Below are positions 1 to 17,668 of a stretch of DNA of 64,000 nt, in pieces. Both the position numbers and the translations under genes were made by a program. Within the stretch, counting starts at the first letter, position 1, and the number at the start of each line of letters is the position of its first letter. The notes below the pieces were generated by a model. It was not told the DNA's origin. It saw only the letters and a program-made list of their open reading frames with translations, and searched no databases. This DNA comes from Caenorhabditis elegans (taxonomy: Eukaryota; Nematoda; Chromadorea; Rhabditida; Rhabditidae), in contig NC_003284.9 in NCBI RefSeq assembly GCF_000002985.6, positions 16,058,001 to 16,122,000 of the forward strand, given 5' to 3'.

Positions 1-934
1 TATCCTTGTTGCCGTCTTCATAAGCCCATAGTCCAGATCTCACGTCTCTGCAAATTGAAAGTATAAAAAAACATATACGAATAGTTTTTGGAGTTATTTC
101 TTAAGTTTTTTTTGGAGTTATTCTTAAGTAAGTGCTAGTGATTAAATTTAGCAAAATTTATAAACCAAAAAAATACAGTTTTTATGAGTATTCACATATT
201 TTTGTTTTTCCAAAAAACTGATAAAAAGAAATTTTGGTGAAATTTTTGGAGAAATTGTGGGGTTCTTATCAGGGCTGTGCGGCAACCGGCAATTGCCGAA
301 GTTGCCAAACCCAAAAAATTTTGGCAACCGGCAAATTTTGGTTGCCGAAATTTCGGCAAATTTTTGGCAACCGGCAACTTGGTTGCCGGTTGCCGCACAG
401 TTCTGGTTCTTATGTCTAAATTATATGAACAGCAATTGTATGATTTGGCTATATAACTTGTTATCTGATATTTTTTAGCAGAACTTTATTTTTATTTTTT
501 GTTGTAATTACATTCTGGATTTACTTGAATTTGTTGAAAATTATATGAAAACCAATTTTTAAACGCTACACGCAAATCTGACAACAAAATTCAGTTTCCG
601 ATAATATTTGAAAAAGAATTTGAAATGTTTCAAATTTTTGTTAAAAATATTTCTACAAACTTCACAAAACTCACCTTTCTCGACGAAAGCACAGTTCGGT
701 GTCCAGAACCCAGGCCACATGATTAACAAACTCCCATTTGTACATATCGTGAAACACTTTGTAATACGGGAACAAGTCGGTGATCCACTTGACAACTACT
801 TCAATCTCCGGAAACACGTCATCCGCTTCTTCCATCGCAGCACTGACCAGGGCGACCATTTTGAACTTGGGCATCGCCATTTCCGGATGATGAAGCCCCA
901 TAATTTGGTTCATTTCGTGAGTGAAATACGTCAT
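1..934 (-). CDS. Unrecognised protein, 5' part of gene, runs off window
   Basis: Two exons are visible on the minus strand: 934-675 and 47-1, and the gene continues past the window edge. The ATG at 934 lies five bases inside an exon that follows a TTTTCAG acceptor (exon starts at 939), which suggests SL trans-splicing at the start. The donor is AAAG|GTGAG at 675/674, and the next acceptor is TTTGCAG just before 47. The join is in phase (AG + A gives Arg) and stays open to the edge. The visible 102 residues are rich in Met, Phe and acidic residues. They include a run of Val/Trp/Phe residues (EVVVKWITDLFPYYKVFHDM) that looks like a helical soluble domain. I do not recognise the family, and there is no signal peptide or clear membrane segment. 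The start could instead be an internal Met if an upstream exon exists. Confidence 0.7.
275..402. repeat. Foldback repeat in intron, GCGGCAACCGGCAA ends
   Basis: The sequence begins CTGTGCGGCAACCGGCAA and ends with its reverse complement, TTGCCGGTTGCCGCACAG. Several further GGCAACC/GGTTGCC blocks lie between. It sits inside the first intron of the gene at the left edge. The short ORFs that cross it only reflect the repeat. Confidence 0.8.
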
Positions 935-939
935 GGTAG

Positions 940-1938
940 CTGAAAATGAAAATTTACTTAGTTAGTTGAAGGTTCTCAAATTTATTTGCCACGTACATAA
1001 TAAAGGAAATACAGAAATGTCTTGTTTTTTTGGATCTTATATTGCGGCAACTTGCCGAGTGGGAAAAAATTTAAATCGTGCAGACGTCAGATTCAGTTAG
1101 GCGAAAATTACATGAAAAATAACAAAAAAAAAACCACAAAAAAGTATAGCTGTGGATATGAGAGAATGGCACATTCAAATGTCAGCAAACGGCCATAAAC
1201 CATCGATCGATAATAGTGTGCGGAAGACGAGGGCAGACCTGTCGCGCGACTCACGCATTGCAGGCAACACCAACTTGTCGTAGGTCAAATCTTGACACGA
1301 CAACGAACTCGTAATGACCAAATCAAAAGGAAACAAAAAAATTGAAAAAAAATTGAATTTCGAAATTATGAAAAGTTTGAGTCGGCTATATCTGAGCATA
1401 GTTGAAGGTTTTATAAAATTGATGATTGTAAAGATGAAAAAAAACTTTAATTGAAGATGGACAACGGCCTGTGGGAAAAGATTAAAACTCGTTCACATTA
1501 AAATTTAAAAATGTCCAAATATCATAATAAAAATATTCAAAAAAAAAGTTACCTTCAGTTTTAAATTTGACTCACGTTTCCAGTAATCCTATTTTAATAT
1601 TGTTGGGATTCAAACAAGCAACAGTGTTTTGGTTTCTCCAAAATTGGCGCACGATCAGACCCGAAATAAAAAAAAATTCCACAAATTTTTAAAAGATCCA
1701 TTATAATATTTAGTCATTTCCTAACTGTTAGAAGGATTGTTAAAGCTAAACAATTCATAAAAATTTCCATAAAAGTTATTCATAGAAAAACATGGAAAAA
1801 CAGAAAATTTTCACAAAAATATTAAAATGAAATTTTTTCCAGAAATAAGCAGAACAACAACGGCATATCTTGCAGCAAAAAGAAATGCCGCACTACTAAC
1901 AAGGAAAGAAAGCAAATCTAGTTCCGGACTATGAATCT
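940..1938. other. Non-coding, upstream of the left-edge gene
   Basis: This AT-rich stretch has no convincing coding potential. A more GC-rich patch at about 1190-1320 may be a fragment of an interspersed repeat, but I cannot name it. Confidence 0.5.
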
Positions 1939-2035
1939 TTGAATTTCCTGCCAAAATGTTTTTTTTTCTCAGGAAATTTGAGTTTCTCGCCTAAATTTTT
2001 TCTTAGAAAATTTGAATGTCCCGCCAATAACTATG
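1939..2035 (-). repeat. Three degenerate units of the Helitron-type 32-35 bp repeat
   Basis: Read on the minus strand this is a run of about three units of the form GGCGGGA-ATTCAAATTTTCT-GAAAAA. The same unit is arrayed at 43215-43700. The copies here are diverged, for example CCTGCC and TCGCCT in place of CCCGCC on the plus strand. Confidence 0.65.
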
Positions 2036-2159
2036 GGACTCCCCCCGGTAATCCAAATATAGGCGCAAAAAACAAAAATGAAAATTTTCAAAGTTTAGAA
2101 GAATTCCTATGGTATTCGACAGAAGTTTTTTCACAAAAATTTTGGAATTTTGGTAGGGT

Positions 2160-3118
2160 TTCCATAGATTTGGATTCTAAATTTTTTAAAAGATTATGGA
2201 TAAGTTTCTGGACCTACAAGTTATATTCTAGCCGCGCTAGAGGGGTTTTTGTCTTCAATTCATTTTTTTACATACATATGATTGCACTTTTTTGCAAAAA
2301 AAAAATTTTGGAATTTTAGGAGAATTTCTATGAAAATGGATTGCTAATTTTTTTTAGTATTACGTTTCTGGGTCAAGAAATTCGTTTTTGGTCGCGCTAT
2401 AGGGGTTTTTGTCTTGAATTCCAATTTCAACAGGTTTCCTCAATATCAACAATTTCAACAGGCACAAAAAAACAAAAATAAAAATTTTGGAATTTTGGGA
2501 GAATTTCTATGAAAATGGATTGCTAATTTTTTTAAAAGTATTATGGGTACGTTTCTGGGTCAAGAAATTCGTTTTTGTTCGCGCTACAGGGGTTTTTGTC
2601 TTGTATTCCAATTTCAACAGGTATTTACAGGCACAAAAAACAAAAATAAAAATTTCGGAATTTTGGGAGAATTTCTATGAAAATGGATTGCTAATTTTTT
2701 TTTTAGTATTATGGGTTCGTTTCTGGGTCAAGAAATTCGTTTTTGGTCGCGCTACAGGGGTTTTTGTCTTCAATTCATTTTTTTACATACATATGACTGC
2801 ACTTTTTTGCAAAAAAAAAATTTTGAAATTTTTGGAGAGTTTCTATGAGAATGGTTTGCTAATTTTTTTTTAGTATTATGGGTACGTTTCTGGGTCAAGA
2901 AATTCGTTTTTGGTCGCGCTACAGGGGTTTTTGGCTTGAATTCCAATTTCAACAGGTATATACAGGCACAAAAAAAACAAAAATAAAAATTTCGGAATTT
3001 TGGGAGAATTTTTTTAAAAATGGTTGCTAATTTTTTTTTAGTATTATGGGTACGTTTCTGGGTCAAGAAATTCGTTTTTGGTCGCGCTACAGGAGTTTTT
3101 GTCTTCAGTTCAAAACAT
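2160..3118. repeat. Tandem array, about 168 bp unit, five to six copies
   Basis: The marker TACGTTTCTGGGTCAAGAAA recurs at about 2361, 2548, 2716, 2883 and 3051. The spacings are 187, 168, 167 and 168 bp. Each marker is followed by TCGCGCTA-AGGGGTTTTTGTC. A more diverged unit precedes them at about 2205. The short ORFs here repeat the same peptide and are by-products of the array. A related three-unit array lies at 11840-12200. Confidence 0.85.
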
Positions 3119-3269
3119 TCCTACCAACATAAATTTCTTCCGGAAAAATTGGAAAAAAATCATACAAACTTTGTTATTTCTGACAAACGCTGTGGGAAAC
3201 TAAAGCAGAAAAAGAGAGTGAAAAGAGTATAAGCCTAGTTGAAGACAATTCTATGAAAATGAAAAAAAC

Positions 3270-3425
3270 ATTTTTCGATCTTTTGTCAATGTTGAATGAA
3301 ACAATAAGATTCAACACCACCTTTTTGATCATCAATCTTCCGAACTTCCACTTATCTGAGCATGTGAGCAACTCAGAACCACCTTGGTTCGGTGAGGGGA
3401 TTGAACCCTCACAGGTGATTCGCGG
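3270..3425 (-). repeat. tRNA-like repeat, 3' arm (B-box side)
   Basis: This arm is nearly identical to the reverse complement of 13748-13915. On the minus strand it carries GAGGGTTCAATCCCCTC, a complete T-arm-like hairpin with a good Pol III B box, followed by ACCGAACCAAGG. Compared with the other copy, about 15 bp between CACCTGTG and the T-arm are missing. It is directly followed by GC-rich sequence beginning ACAGGTGATTCGCG, which resembles the end of the palindrome at 13484-13751. Confidence 0.75.
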
Positions 3426-3600
3426 CTCATGCGTGGCGCGTCTCACACGCTTCGCTCACGCGTCTGAGAGGACCAAGCGAAGACGCGCGTCACGCATGCG
3501 TCAGGCGCGCGTAGCGAAAGCAAGCATGCTTCACGCGTGCATTGCGAAAGGAAGCATGCTTCACGCGTGCGTTGCGAACGGGCATGAGTACGGTAGAAAT
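3411..3600. repeat. GC-rich block with short hairpins (CGCGTGCGTTGCGAA type)
   Basis: This island of very different base composition contains repeated ACGCGTGC, GCGAAAG and AAGCATGCTTCACGCGTGC motifs. It begins ACAGGTGATTCGCGGCTCATG, similar to the end of the 13.5 kb palindrome. A compositionally similar block lies at 11090-11220. Short ORFs across it are not genes. Confidence 0.65.
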
Positions 3601-3807
3601 GGGTCCAAATGTAGCGGCCGGAAAGACATGAAGCATTTTTGGCTCATGAAAGCCCCAGAACAAATAATTTTGGTTGATTGTAGCAGAATTCGTAACAAAA
3701 ATAACTTCATCTGAACAACAAACAAAAAAAGCAGTAATAAAAGAAATTAATAAGAAAAGTAACAAACCAATAATTAGTTGCAATATTAATTAATCAACAA
3801 AAACAGC

Positions 3808-9463
<5,656 letters not shown>

Positions 9464-9812
9464 ACGGACTTGGACAAAATTTTTTGATATCTCTATCCAC
9501 ACGTCACCAGATAATAACAACAATTTTTGGATTTAAAGTCACGATGAAACACGGCTTCTTTGAAATTCTAATTTCTCTAGAAAACAGGTCTGACTACTGT
9601 AGGAATTTTCAGGATTTCAACGGAAATGGACATAACAGTTTGTATATTTTTCTAAAAGCATGACTGAATATATAAATGATGTCGTGAAATATGGAGAGAA
9701 ATCCACGGTTGATTTTAAGATTTCAAAAATATGTATTTCTAGACTTGATTTTTTCGATCTACAGTAATCCAAAAATTGTAATTTCCAATAAACCTAGTGT
9801 ATTTTTTCTATA
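9464..9812. other. Upstream of transposase-like gene, no clear gene
   Basis: An open frame continues a few codons upstream of the ATG at 9463 and meets a stop near 9530. I see no further exon that I can defend. Confidence 0.4.
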
Positions 9813-9945
9813 GACTTTGAAGGATGGCGCATTTATTTGAAATGGTCCCACCACGTGCCACCCATTGGTCCGCCACGCGCTTCAAAAATCAATGTTTGAC
9901 GCGTGGCGAGACCATTTCGAATAAACGCGCCCTCCTTTAAAGTCG
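9813..9945. mobile_element. Short foldback (MITE-like) element
   Basis: The left end GACTTTGAAGGATGGCGC-TTTATTTGAAATGGTC is matched in reverse complement at the right end, GACCATTTCGAATAAACGCGCCCTCCTTTAAAGTC. The arms are about 36 bp around a GC-richer centre. Confidence 0.8.
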
Positions 9946-10120
9946 TACTGTAGACAAAATGCACTGTAATGTCAATCTAATTTTGATTTGATAGAAATTT
10001 TCATTGATTTCGGGTACATAAACTCGGGAAAAACTGAAATTCAAAATTTTTAAATGTTTTTATCAATAAGTATCGTTGTATACATTCTTCACTTTCGAAA
10101 ATAGACCTTCGATGATGGTT

Positions 10121-10272
10121 ATGGGGTTATTCAAGTAATGAAGCAAAATGTATTAAAATACATTTGTGACGTCACAAATGTATTTAAATACATGTTTTTG
10201 TTTACTTGAATACAGCTGTGACGTAATATTTCTACACTTTTTAATTTTCCCACACTACTTGAATAACCCCAT
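10121..10272. mobile_element. MITE-like element with ATGGGGTTATTCAAGTA ends
   Basis: The terminal inverted repeats are ATGGGGTTATTCAAGTAATG and CACTACTTGAATAACCCCAT. The interior holds the palindrome ACATTTGTGACGTCACAAATGT. A second element with similar ends lies at 47515-47868. Confidence 0.8.
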
Positions 10273-11085
10273 TAATGAGAAAGAAAAAAGTCCAAGGATC
10301 GATTGATAAATTTAGGGAGTATGTATATTTGCGAAAAAAAACTAATATTTTCCTAAACATATTTCGCATTTTGGTGCTGCTTTTCCAATTACATGTTATT
10401 TTCTTTGTGCTTTTTACTGTCCACGGAGCTCATAGTTTCACAGTTTCTCCTTTTAATGCTTCTTTTTTTAGATATTACGGTGAGTATTCGTCTTTTCGCA
10501 TCTTAGATTGAACATTTTGAATTAAATTTATTTAAAGCTGCAGATATCGAACACTTTTCATTAGAAAAAAAATTGTGAGACAAAATTAATATTGAAATTG
10601 TTGCTTGGAAACGTTTAATTTAACTTCAGCTTTAAAAAAAAATAAATTTCATATAAATTTAGATGCGAAAAGTGAACGAACTCGTCGAAAATACGGAAAA
10701 TAAACACTTCACAACTAAATAATGCAAATGTGCTCTGTGGATAGTAAAAAGGGAGCGAAACTCAAAAAACCAGCCTCATTCAAAAATTAGATGAACTATT
10801 CGAGAATTAATTGAGAAATTGGAAAACTTTTTCGAATTAATACATTTCGAGACCGAAAAATCGTTAAAATTGTACTTTTCAGGAATTAAAATTCAATTTT
10901 GCGTGAATCATCGTGAGTTTTCAAATAAATTTGTACAAAAGTCACTTCGAGATATAAGTAACAATAATTTTTATGAAATTATACAATTAAATTCAATGAA
11001 AAATATCAAAAAATCAAATTAAACATGAAGAAAAGCAAATAAATATCCTAAAATATTTGTATCGATTATTGTTCCTTCGTTTTCG
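10273..11085. other. AT-rich stretch with weak ORFs only
   Basis: An ORF from 10275 has a hydrophobic stretch and a good donor (TTACG|GTGAG near 10480). I found no matching downstream exon, and codon use is not gene-like. I do not call it a gene. Confidence 0.35.
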
Positions 11086-11089
11086 CGAA

Positions 11090-11220
11090 TCATGTTCCAC
11101 GCATGCTCCACGCATGCGTGGCGAAAAGGGAGGCACTTTCGCCACTCGTGCGTCACGCACGCCTCACACATGCGTACGAGGCTAGCTTTTCGCTACGCGT
11201 CCAATACGCGCCTCATACGT
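11090..11220. repeat. GC-rich hairpin block (CACGCATGCGTGG type)
   Basis: The block has many overlapping short palindromes such as CCACGCATGCGTGG, plus GCGAAAA motifs. Its composition is like 3411-3600. It abuts the tRNA-like 5' arm on its right. Confidence 0.6.
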
Positions 11221-11455
11221 TGACTCCACGGTCGAGTGCTTTACCACACTTGACCATGTTGCCAGCTCAGGATGAGTCACTGATTGCGTTGAGTTGGCGC
11301 CATGAAAACGTGGCGCGGTGGCGTAGAATGGCGCAATTTGTGCTGAAAAATGAACACTAAATGTGGGTAAAGTATATATTTCTAATATCAGAATTTTGCA
11401 CTGATTTCAATGGGCAGCTTCAAATTGTTCAATTTTCAATCTAGCAGAAATTGGG
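11221..11455 (-). repeat. tRNA-like repeat, 5' arm (A-box side)
   Basis: This arm is closely similar to the reverse complement of 13270-13490. On the minus strand it reads ATGGTCAAGTGTGGTAAAGC, an A-box/D-arm-like sequence, then ACTCGACCGTGGAGTCAAC. In this copy the anticodon-like region is continuous: it is the unoccupied version of the site split by the palindrome at 13484-13751. Confidence 0.75.
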
Positions 11456-11840
11456 ACTTTTGCCAAAAAAAAATAAATCGTCAAATTCTATTTGTAAACC
11501 ACGTTCAACATTATTAACTGTGAAAATGGTAAATGGTCCCATATCAGGGTGTCCCACAAGAAGATGATCTATAACGAAGTATCATAATATATCAATAAAT
11601 CCAATTGACAACAGGTACTTTTGGTACACCCCTTTTGGTTGAGAAAAGATGGGGCGCAAAAAATAAAGTCATCGCATAAAAAAGTGAGACTGGCACCATT
11701 TATAAAAGTGCCGTAGCACGGCGGACAATTTGCAAAATAATTTCCAACAGCTGCAACACTGCCTGTTCATCTGTTTCCGAAATCATTAAAAAGTTTGAAA
11801 ACTTTTCATCGATGGTATGACTTGTGTAAATTTACATTAT
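11456..11840. other. Non-coding, AT-rich
   Basis: I see no gene or clear repeat structure here. Confidence 0.4.
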
Positions 11841-12200
11841 GGTTACGTTTCTGGACCTAGATATTAATTTTCAAACGCGTTAGAGGGGTTTTTGTGTCAA
11901 ATTTAATTTTAATGCCTTGCTAAAAAATGGTGGTAAAAAATTTGGGAATTTTGGCAGGATTTCTATAAAAATGGATTGGTTTTTTTTTAGTGTTATGGGT
12001 ACGTTTCTGGGTCTAGAAATACGATTTCGGCCGCGCTAGAGGCGTTTTGGTCTTCAATTCATTTTTTCGTATGACTGCACTTTTTTGCAAAAAAAAAATT
12101 TGGAATTTTGGGAGAATTGATATGGCCCTGAATAGATAATTTTTTTCTAAGATTATTGGTACATTTCGGGACCTGGAAATTAAATTTAAGCCGCGCTAGA
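11840..12200. repeat. Three diverged units related to the 168 bp array
   Basis: TACGTTTCTGG or TACATTTCGGG markers followed by CGCGCTAGA-GGGTTTT occur at about 11844, 12000 and 12149. The last unit is cut at CCGCGCTAGA by the terminal inverted repeat of the 12201-14162 element. Confidence 0.75.
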
Positions 12201-12939
12201 TCAACTCATTAGATCTCTAAAGCCCGGGAGCTCTTTTTTTCAACTACAGTACCCATAACGTAATAAAGAAAAAAAAACTTTTTTTTTTCCACACTAAATC
12301 TTCTCGATCGTCTCGATCGGTGGCGGTTTTTTTGAGAGCTCCCCAGGTATTTATACAGTTTTTGGTCAATTTTGGGAGAATTTGGCTGAAAACTGACTGT
12401 TTTAGATCTGTTTTAATTTGACATGTTTTTCCACAAATTTCACGTGTTCCTGGGTCACGTGAGCCGTACATTGAACTGTGTGATTGAATGTTTTTCATGG
12501 TTTCTATGTAGTCTCATGTTGTACTTTTTGTTTTTAGAGACTATCTCCTCATCACAATCTCGGGAAGTGTACCCTTCTTTTTTCATCATCTCTCAATGAC
12601 CTATACCAATAAATAGTTGCAGTTGACTAGGGTGAACGTAGCTACCGCCATACTCGTTGTTATGTTTACGACCTCTCGATATGATTTTACGACCTTTTGA
12701 CAATCACATTCACTTTCCCCCTTATTTTGTTCTTCTCTATCCAACAAGACAACACTCTCCATGGTTTGAATTTTTCTGAGCTCGGCAAATTTGGCAAATC
12801 CACTTTTTCGAAATTTGCCGTGCTGGGCAATTTTGCCGCACACCACTCACTGACTTTCTTACTCATTGACTTCAGAACTCAAAAAATGACAGTTGTGATT
12901 GAGTAAAGTGTCCATTGTCATTGAGTATGAAAATTAACG

Positions 12940-13055
12940 TATATTCTCTATTAGTGCGGCATCTCTAATAGTGCGGCATCTCTATTAGTGTGGCACCCCC
13001 ACTGCCTTTTCGAAAATTAGTGCGGCAGTCTCCAATAGTGCGGCACCCCTTCTTT
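12940..13055. repeat. 17 bp tandem repeat, ATCTCTATTAGTGCGGC
   Basis: Three contiguous units and two looser ones (TTAGTGCGGCAGTCTCC and AATAGTGCGGCACCCC) are visible. It is non-coding. Confidence 0.8.
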
Positions 13056-13269
13056 TTGGTTGCGAAAGCCACCTCAAATATTCTATTACACCAATGATAT
13101 CATTGTTCAATAGGTGTCCACTGAATATTCAGTAAAGTGGTATTTTCGTATAGATTAGCCAATAGTGGGACAATAGGATATTGGCTATTTTTGAGACACC
13201 ATTTTCATGATGCGAAATGCTAAAATGGGATTCACTGATGGAATTTAAAAGTTAAAAATATAGTTTTCG

Positions 13270-13918
13270 ATTAGAGTTTAATTTTACGATTTCAAGCTGC
13301 CCATTGGACTCAACGCAAAATTCTGATCCTAGAACTAGATACTTTATATACGTTTAGTGTTCTTCTTTCAGCACACATTGCGCCATTCTACGCCACCGCG
13401 ACGTTTTCATGACGCCAACTCAACGCAATCAGTGACTCATCCTGAGCTGGCAACGTGGCCAAGTGGTAACACACTTGACCTTGCACAGGTGATTTGCGTT
13501 TCATGTGCCGCACGCTCCCTCCGAGTCGAGGTGTGCGAAGGGTGTATGCGGCGTGTGGAGGGGGTGAACACGCGTGTAACGTGTGTGTAGCGAACGAAAT
13601 TTTCGCAACGCGTGCTTTAGGCGTGTTTTGCGAACGTTTTGTTCGTACACACACGTTACACGCGTGTTCACCCCCTCCACACGCCGCATACACCCTTCGC
13701 ACACCTCGACTCGGAGGGAGCGTGTGGCACATGAAACGCGAATCACCTGTGTGGAGTCAACAGTCGAGGGTTCAATCCCCTCACCGAACCAAGGTGGTTC
13801 TGAGTTGCTCACATGCTTAGATAAGTGGAAGTTCGAAAGATTGATGATCAAAAAGGTGGTGTTGAATCTTATTGTTTCATTCAACATTGATAAAAGATCG
13901 AAAAAATTTTTTTTTTAA
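13270..13918 (+). repeat. Complete tRNA-like repeat split by a palindrome
   Basis: The left part (13270-13483) ends GTGGCCAAGTGGTAACACACTTGACC, a good Pol III A box (TGGCCAAGTGG). The right part (13752-13918) begins TGGAGTCAACAGTCGAGGGTTCAATCCCC, a T-arm with a B box (GGTTCAATCCC). TTGAC and GTCAA can pair as an anticodon-like stem. The acceptor-like ends do not pair, so this is a tRNA-derived repeat, not a working tRNA gene. Half copies lie at 3270-3425 and 11221-11455. Confidence 0.75.
13484..13751. mobile_element. 268 bp near-perfect palindrome inserted in tRNA-like repeat
   Basis: The left half begins CACAGGTGATTTGCGTTTCA and the right half ends with its near reverse complement (TGAAACGCGAATCACCTGTG). 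The arms match almost throughout, with a GC-rich centre around 13617 where the match loosens. The ORFs here appear on both strands because of the symmetry. It is a foldback, non-autonomous element. Confidence 0.85.
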
Positions 13919-14162
13919 TTTCAGTAGAAATATCTTTAACTTATACTCTTTTAATTCGTTGTTTTCTTTTAAAAAGGAGTTTTTCTCTAGTTTGATCTTT
14001 GATGTTTGTTGCTTGTTTTTCCCACTCTGCAGTTGAAAGAAAAGTATGCTGAGGTGAGAACGGGGAAAGAGATGTAAGGCCCTATTAAGGACTACAGTGG
14101 TTTGTTATGGGTACTGTAGTAAAAAAAAAGAGTTCCCGGGCTTTAGAGATCTAATGAGTTGA

Positions 14163-14902
14163 CGCTAGTCTAGGGATAGATTTGGGATAGTGTCGGCCTA
14201 ATATGTATTTTGACTGATTGATTTATATGACTGTGAAAGAAGTGAAATAATACATTTTTGGAAACAAATATATAATAAGGCTAGCGTGCGAGGGCCGTAC
14301 CAAAGAAGGTGGAGAAAGACAAGGTTGTAAAATTTTAGAGTTTTGCTGGATATACATATATCTATGTTTTCGAACTTCCAGCTGTCGTAACATGTGTTTT
14401 AAGTTTTCAAGCCATTTCACAAATTAAGATTCCGAAGGGCATTCTGGTTTGGAAACATGGGATTGAAATTTCTCCCGAATTTCTTTTCTGACCCGCCTCA
14501 TAAGCTGAACTTATTGACTTTTTATCGTTGCAGATGTTTTTCATATATTATCATTCTGAATATGCGGTATCTAAGTTCCAGGACAGGTCGAACAAACATT
14601 TTTTTTTGTGAAAAAAAATTGCGATCGTAATTTCTCCGTAAAGAAAATCTATTGTGTTAAAAAGAACACAATGAGTGAAAGTTTAATTCTGACAGAAAAT
14701 AAAATAGTTTCGATTAAAATGTAACCATGATTTGAAATCTCAAATGCTAACATGACGTTTTTGTTTCAAAATCTTGCAACGTGACTATGCCATCGGAAGT
14801 ACTAAATCTGTATATAGGGATTACAAAAGCGGATAAGTCACATCTAATGACTGTTGAAGGGGGGATTGCGACGAAACTTTTGGCATACATTTCACTATTG
14901 TC
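14163..14902. other. Upstream region of the collagen gene
   Basis: It is AT-rich and non-coding. A TATA-like TGTATATAGG lies near 14809, about 95 bp before the collagen start. I see no other motif that I can defend. Confidence 0.4.
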
Positions 14903-16852
<1,950 letters not shown>

Positions 16853-17060
16853 ACAAATGTGGTTTTAAAGAAAAAAATTCATTTGTGTATTTTATTTAAA
16901 TAAAATATTTTTTGATACTAAAATATTGTTGGTAGATTTTCAAAATCAAAAGTGGCAAAACGGTGTTTTCCAAAAATGAGTGATTAGTTTCCCAATATTG
17001 TCTGAATAGATCTAACACAGAAAACTTTATTTGAGATCAAAAATTCAAACAATCAAGCAA

Positions 17061-17668
17061 TTATCTTCTTTTATAAAATTCGGAGAGGGGTAGATCATAG
17101 TTTTCTTCGAATCCTCCAGCTCGTCGTTTCGCCTGTCTTGCGCTGGCCAGGGCTTGGAACTGAAAAACTATTCATTGGTACGGGGGGCATAGCTCAGTCG
17201 GTAGTGGTGTCGGCTAGCAATCTGGAGGTCACGAGTTCAAGTTCGGCTTCACCCCCTAAGTTTACCCCGACTCTATTGAGAAATATTGAACCACAGTCCC
17301 CGGCTAGGACTTGGCTCAAATCAGAGCTCAGCGGGAGCACCACCAGGCAGTGTACCTGACTCCCAGATCCTTAGTCCTTTTTTCTCAATCTAGGAATTCC
17401 ACAGTTTTTTTTACAAAATATACTGATAAAATTCTTGATTAGGCTCGTTTTCTGTAAAGCTTTACAATCAAATTGTTGGAAAACCGTATATTTAAAAAAT
17501 TTTTAACTCAAATTTCAAAATTCATATAAAGGCCTACTTATCTCACATACTTACCAAATCAACCGGTTTACGTTCCTTGTAAAGACTGTATACTGGAAAA
17601 TGCGCATCGACACTGAGGGAAATGACGATGAGGAGGACAAGCATGACGGCCAGCACTGGGTACTTCAT
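17061..17668 (-). CDS. Small secreted peptide precursor (neuropeptide-like)
   Basis: The exons are 17668-17555 and 17159-17061, joined in phase 0 with donor GATTTG|GTAAGT and acceptor TTTTTCAG. The 70-residue product has a strong signal peptide (MKYPVLAVMLVLLIVISLSV, cleavage probably after VDA), then HFPVYSLYKERKPVDL, and a C-terminal part with KRR at 49-51 and KRR at 68-70. These basic sites would release AGGFEENYDLPLSEFY, a 16-residue peptide with no Gly for amidation. An ATTTCAG acceptor lies about 33 bp upstream of the ATG (near 17702), consistent with trans-splicing. The architecture fits a neuropeptide-like or small secreted peptide gene, but I do not recognise the mature peptide. A tRNA-derived SINE-like repeat lies in its intron on the other strand. 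Confidence 0.75.
17182..17370 (+). repeat. tRNA-derived SINE-like element
   Basis: The head GGGGGCATAGCTCAGTCGGTAG has a Pol III A box. GAGTTCAAGTTC is a degraded B box, and CACCCCCT can pair only partly with the 5' end. The D and T stems do not fold properly, so it is not a functional tRNA. A non-tRNA body follows to about 17370. It lies in the intron of the secreted-peptide gene. Confidence 0.65.

Larger units (their letters stand above)
12201..14162. mobile_element. About 2 kb element with 60 bp terminal inverted repeats
   Basis: The left end (12201-12260) begins TCAACTCATTAGATCTCTAA and includes AGCCCGGGAGCTC and ACTACAGTACCCATAAC. Its reverse complement forms the right end (about 14100-14162) with few mismatches. 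There is no transposase ORF inside, so it looks non-autonomous. It contains the split tRNA-like repeat (13270-13918) and therefore has nested insertions. Confidence 0.75.

Noticed and set aside
2160..3118. CRISPR-like array or repeated protein gene
   Set aside because: This is eukaryotic DNA. The units are contiguous 168 bp repeats without unique spacers, and the ORFs change frame between units.
10275..10511. Possible signal-peptide exon with a good donor
   Set aside because: No downstream exon joins in frame, and the sequence starts inside the end of a MITE.
13440..13800. Split tRNA gene with a giant intron
   Set aside because: The acceptor-like ends do not pair, and the insert is a transposon-like palindrome. 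A second copy without the insert still lacks a complete cloverleaf.
13357..13918. Several ORFs of 77-128 codons on both strands
   Set aside because: They are created by the GC-rich palindrome and the tRNA-like repeat. The same peptide words appear on both strands.
17182..17257. Functional tRNA gene
   Set aside because: The A box is good, but the D and T stems and two acceptor pairs fail, and the sequence continues into a non-tRNA body.
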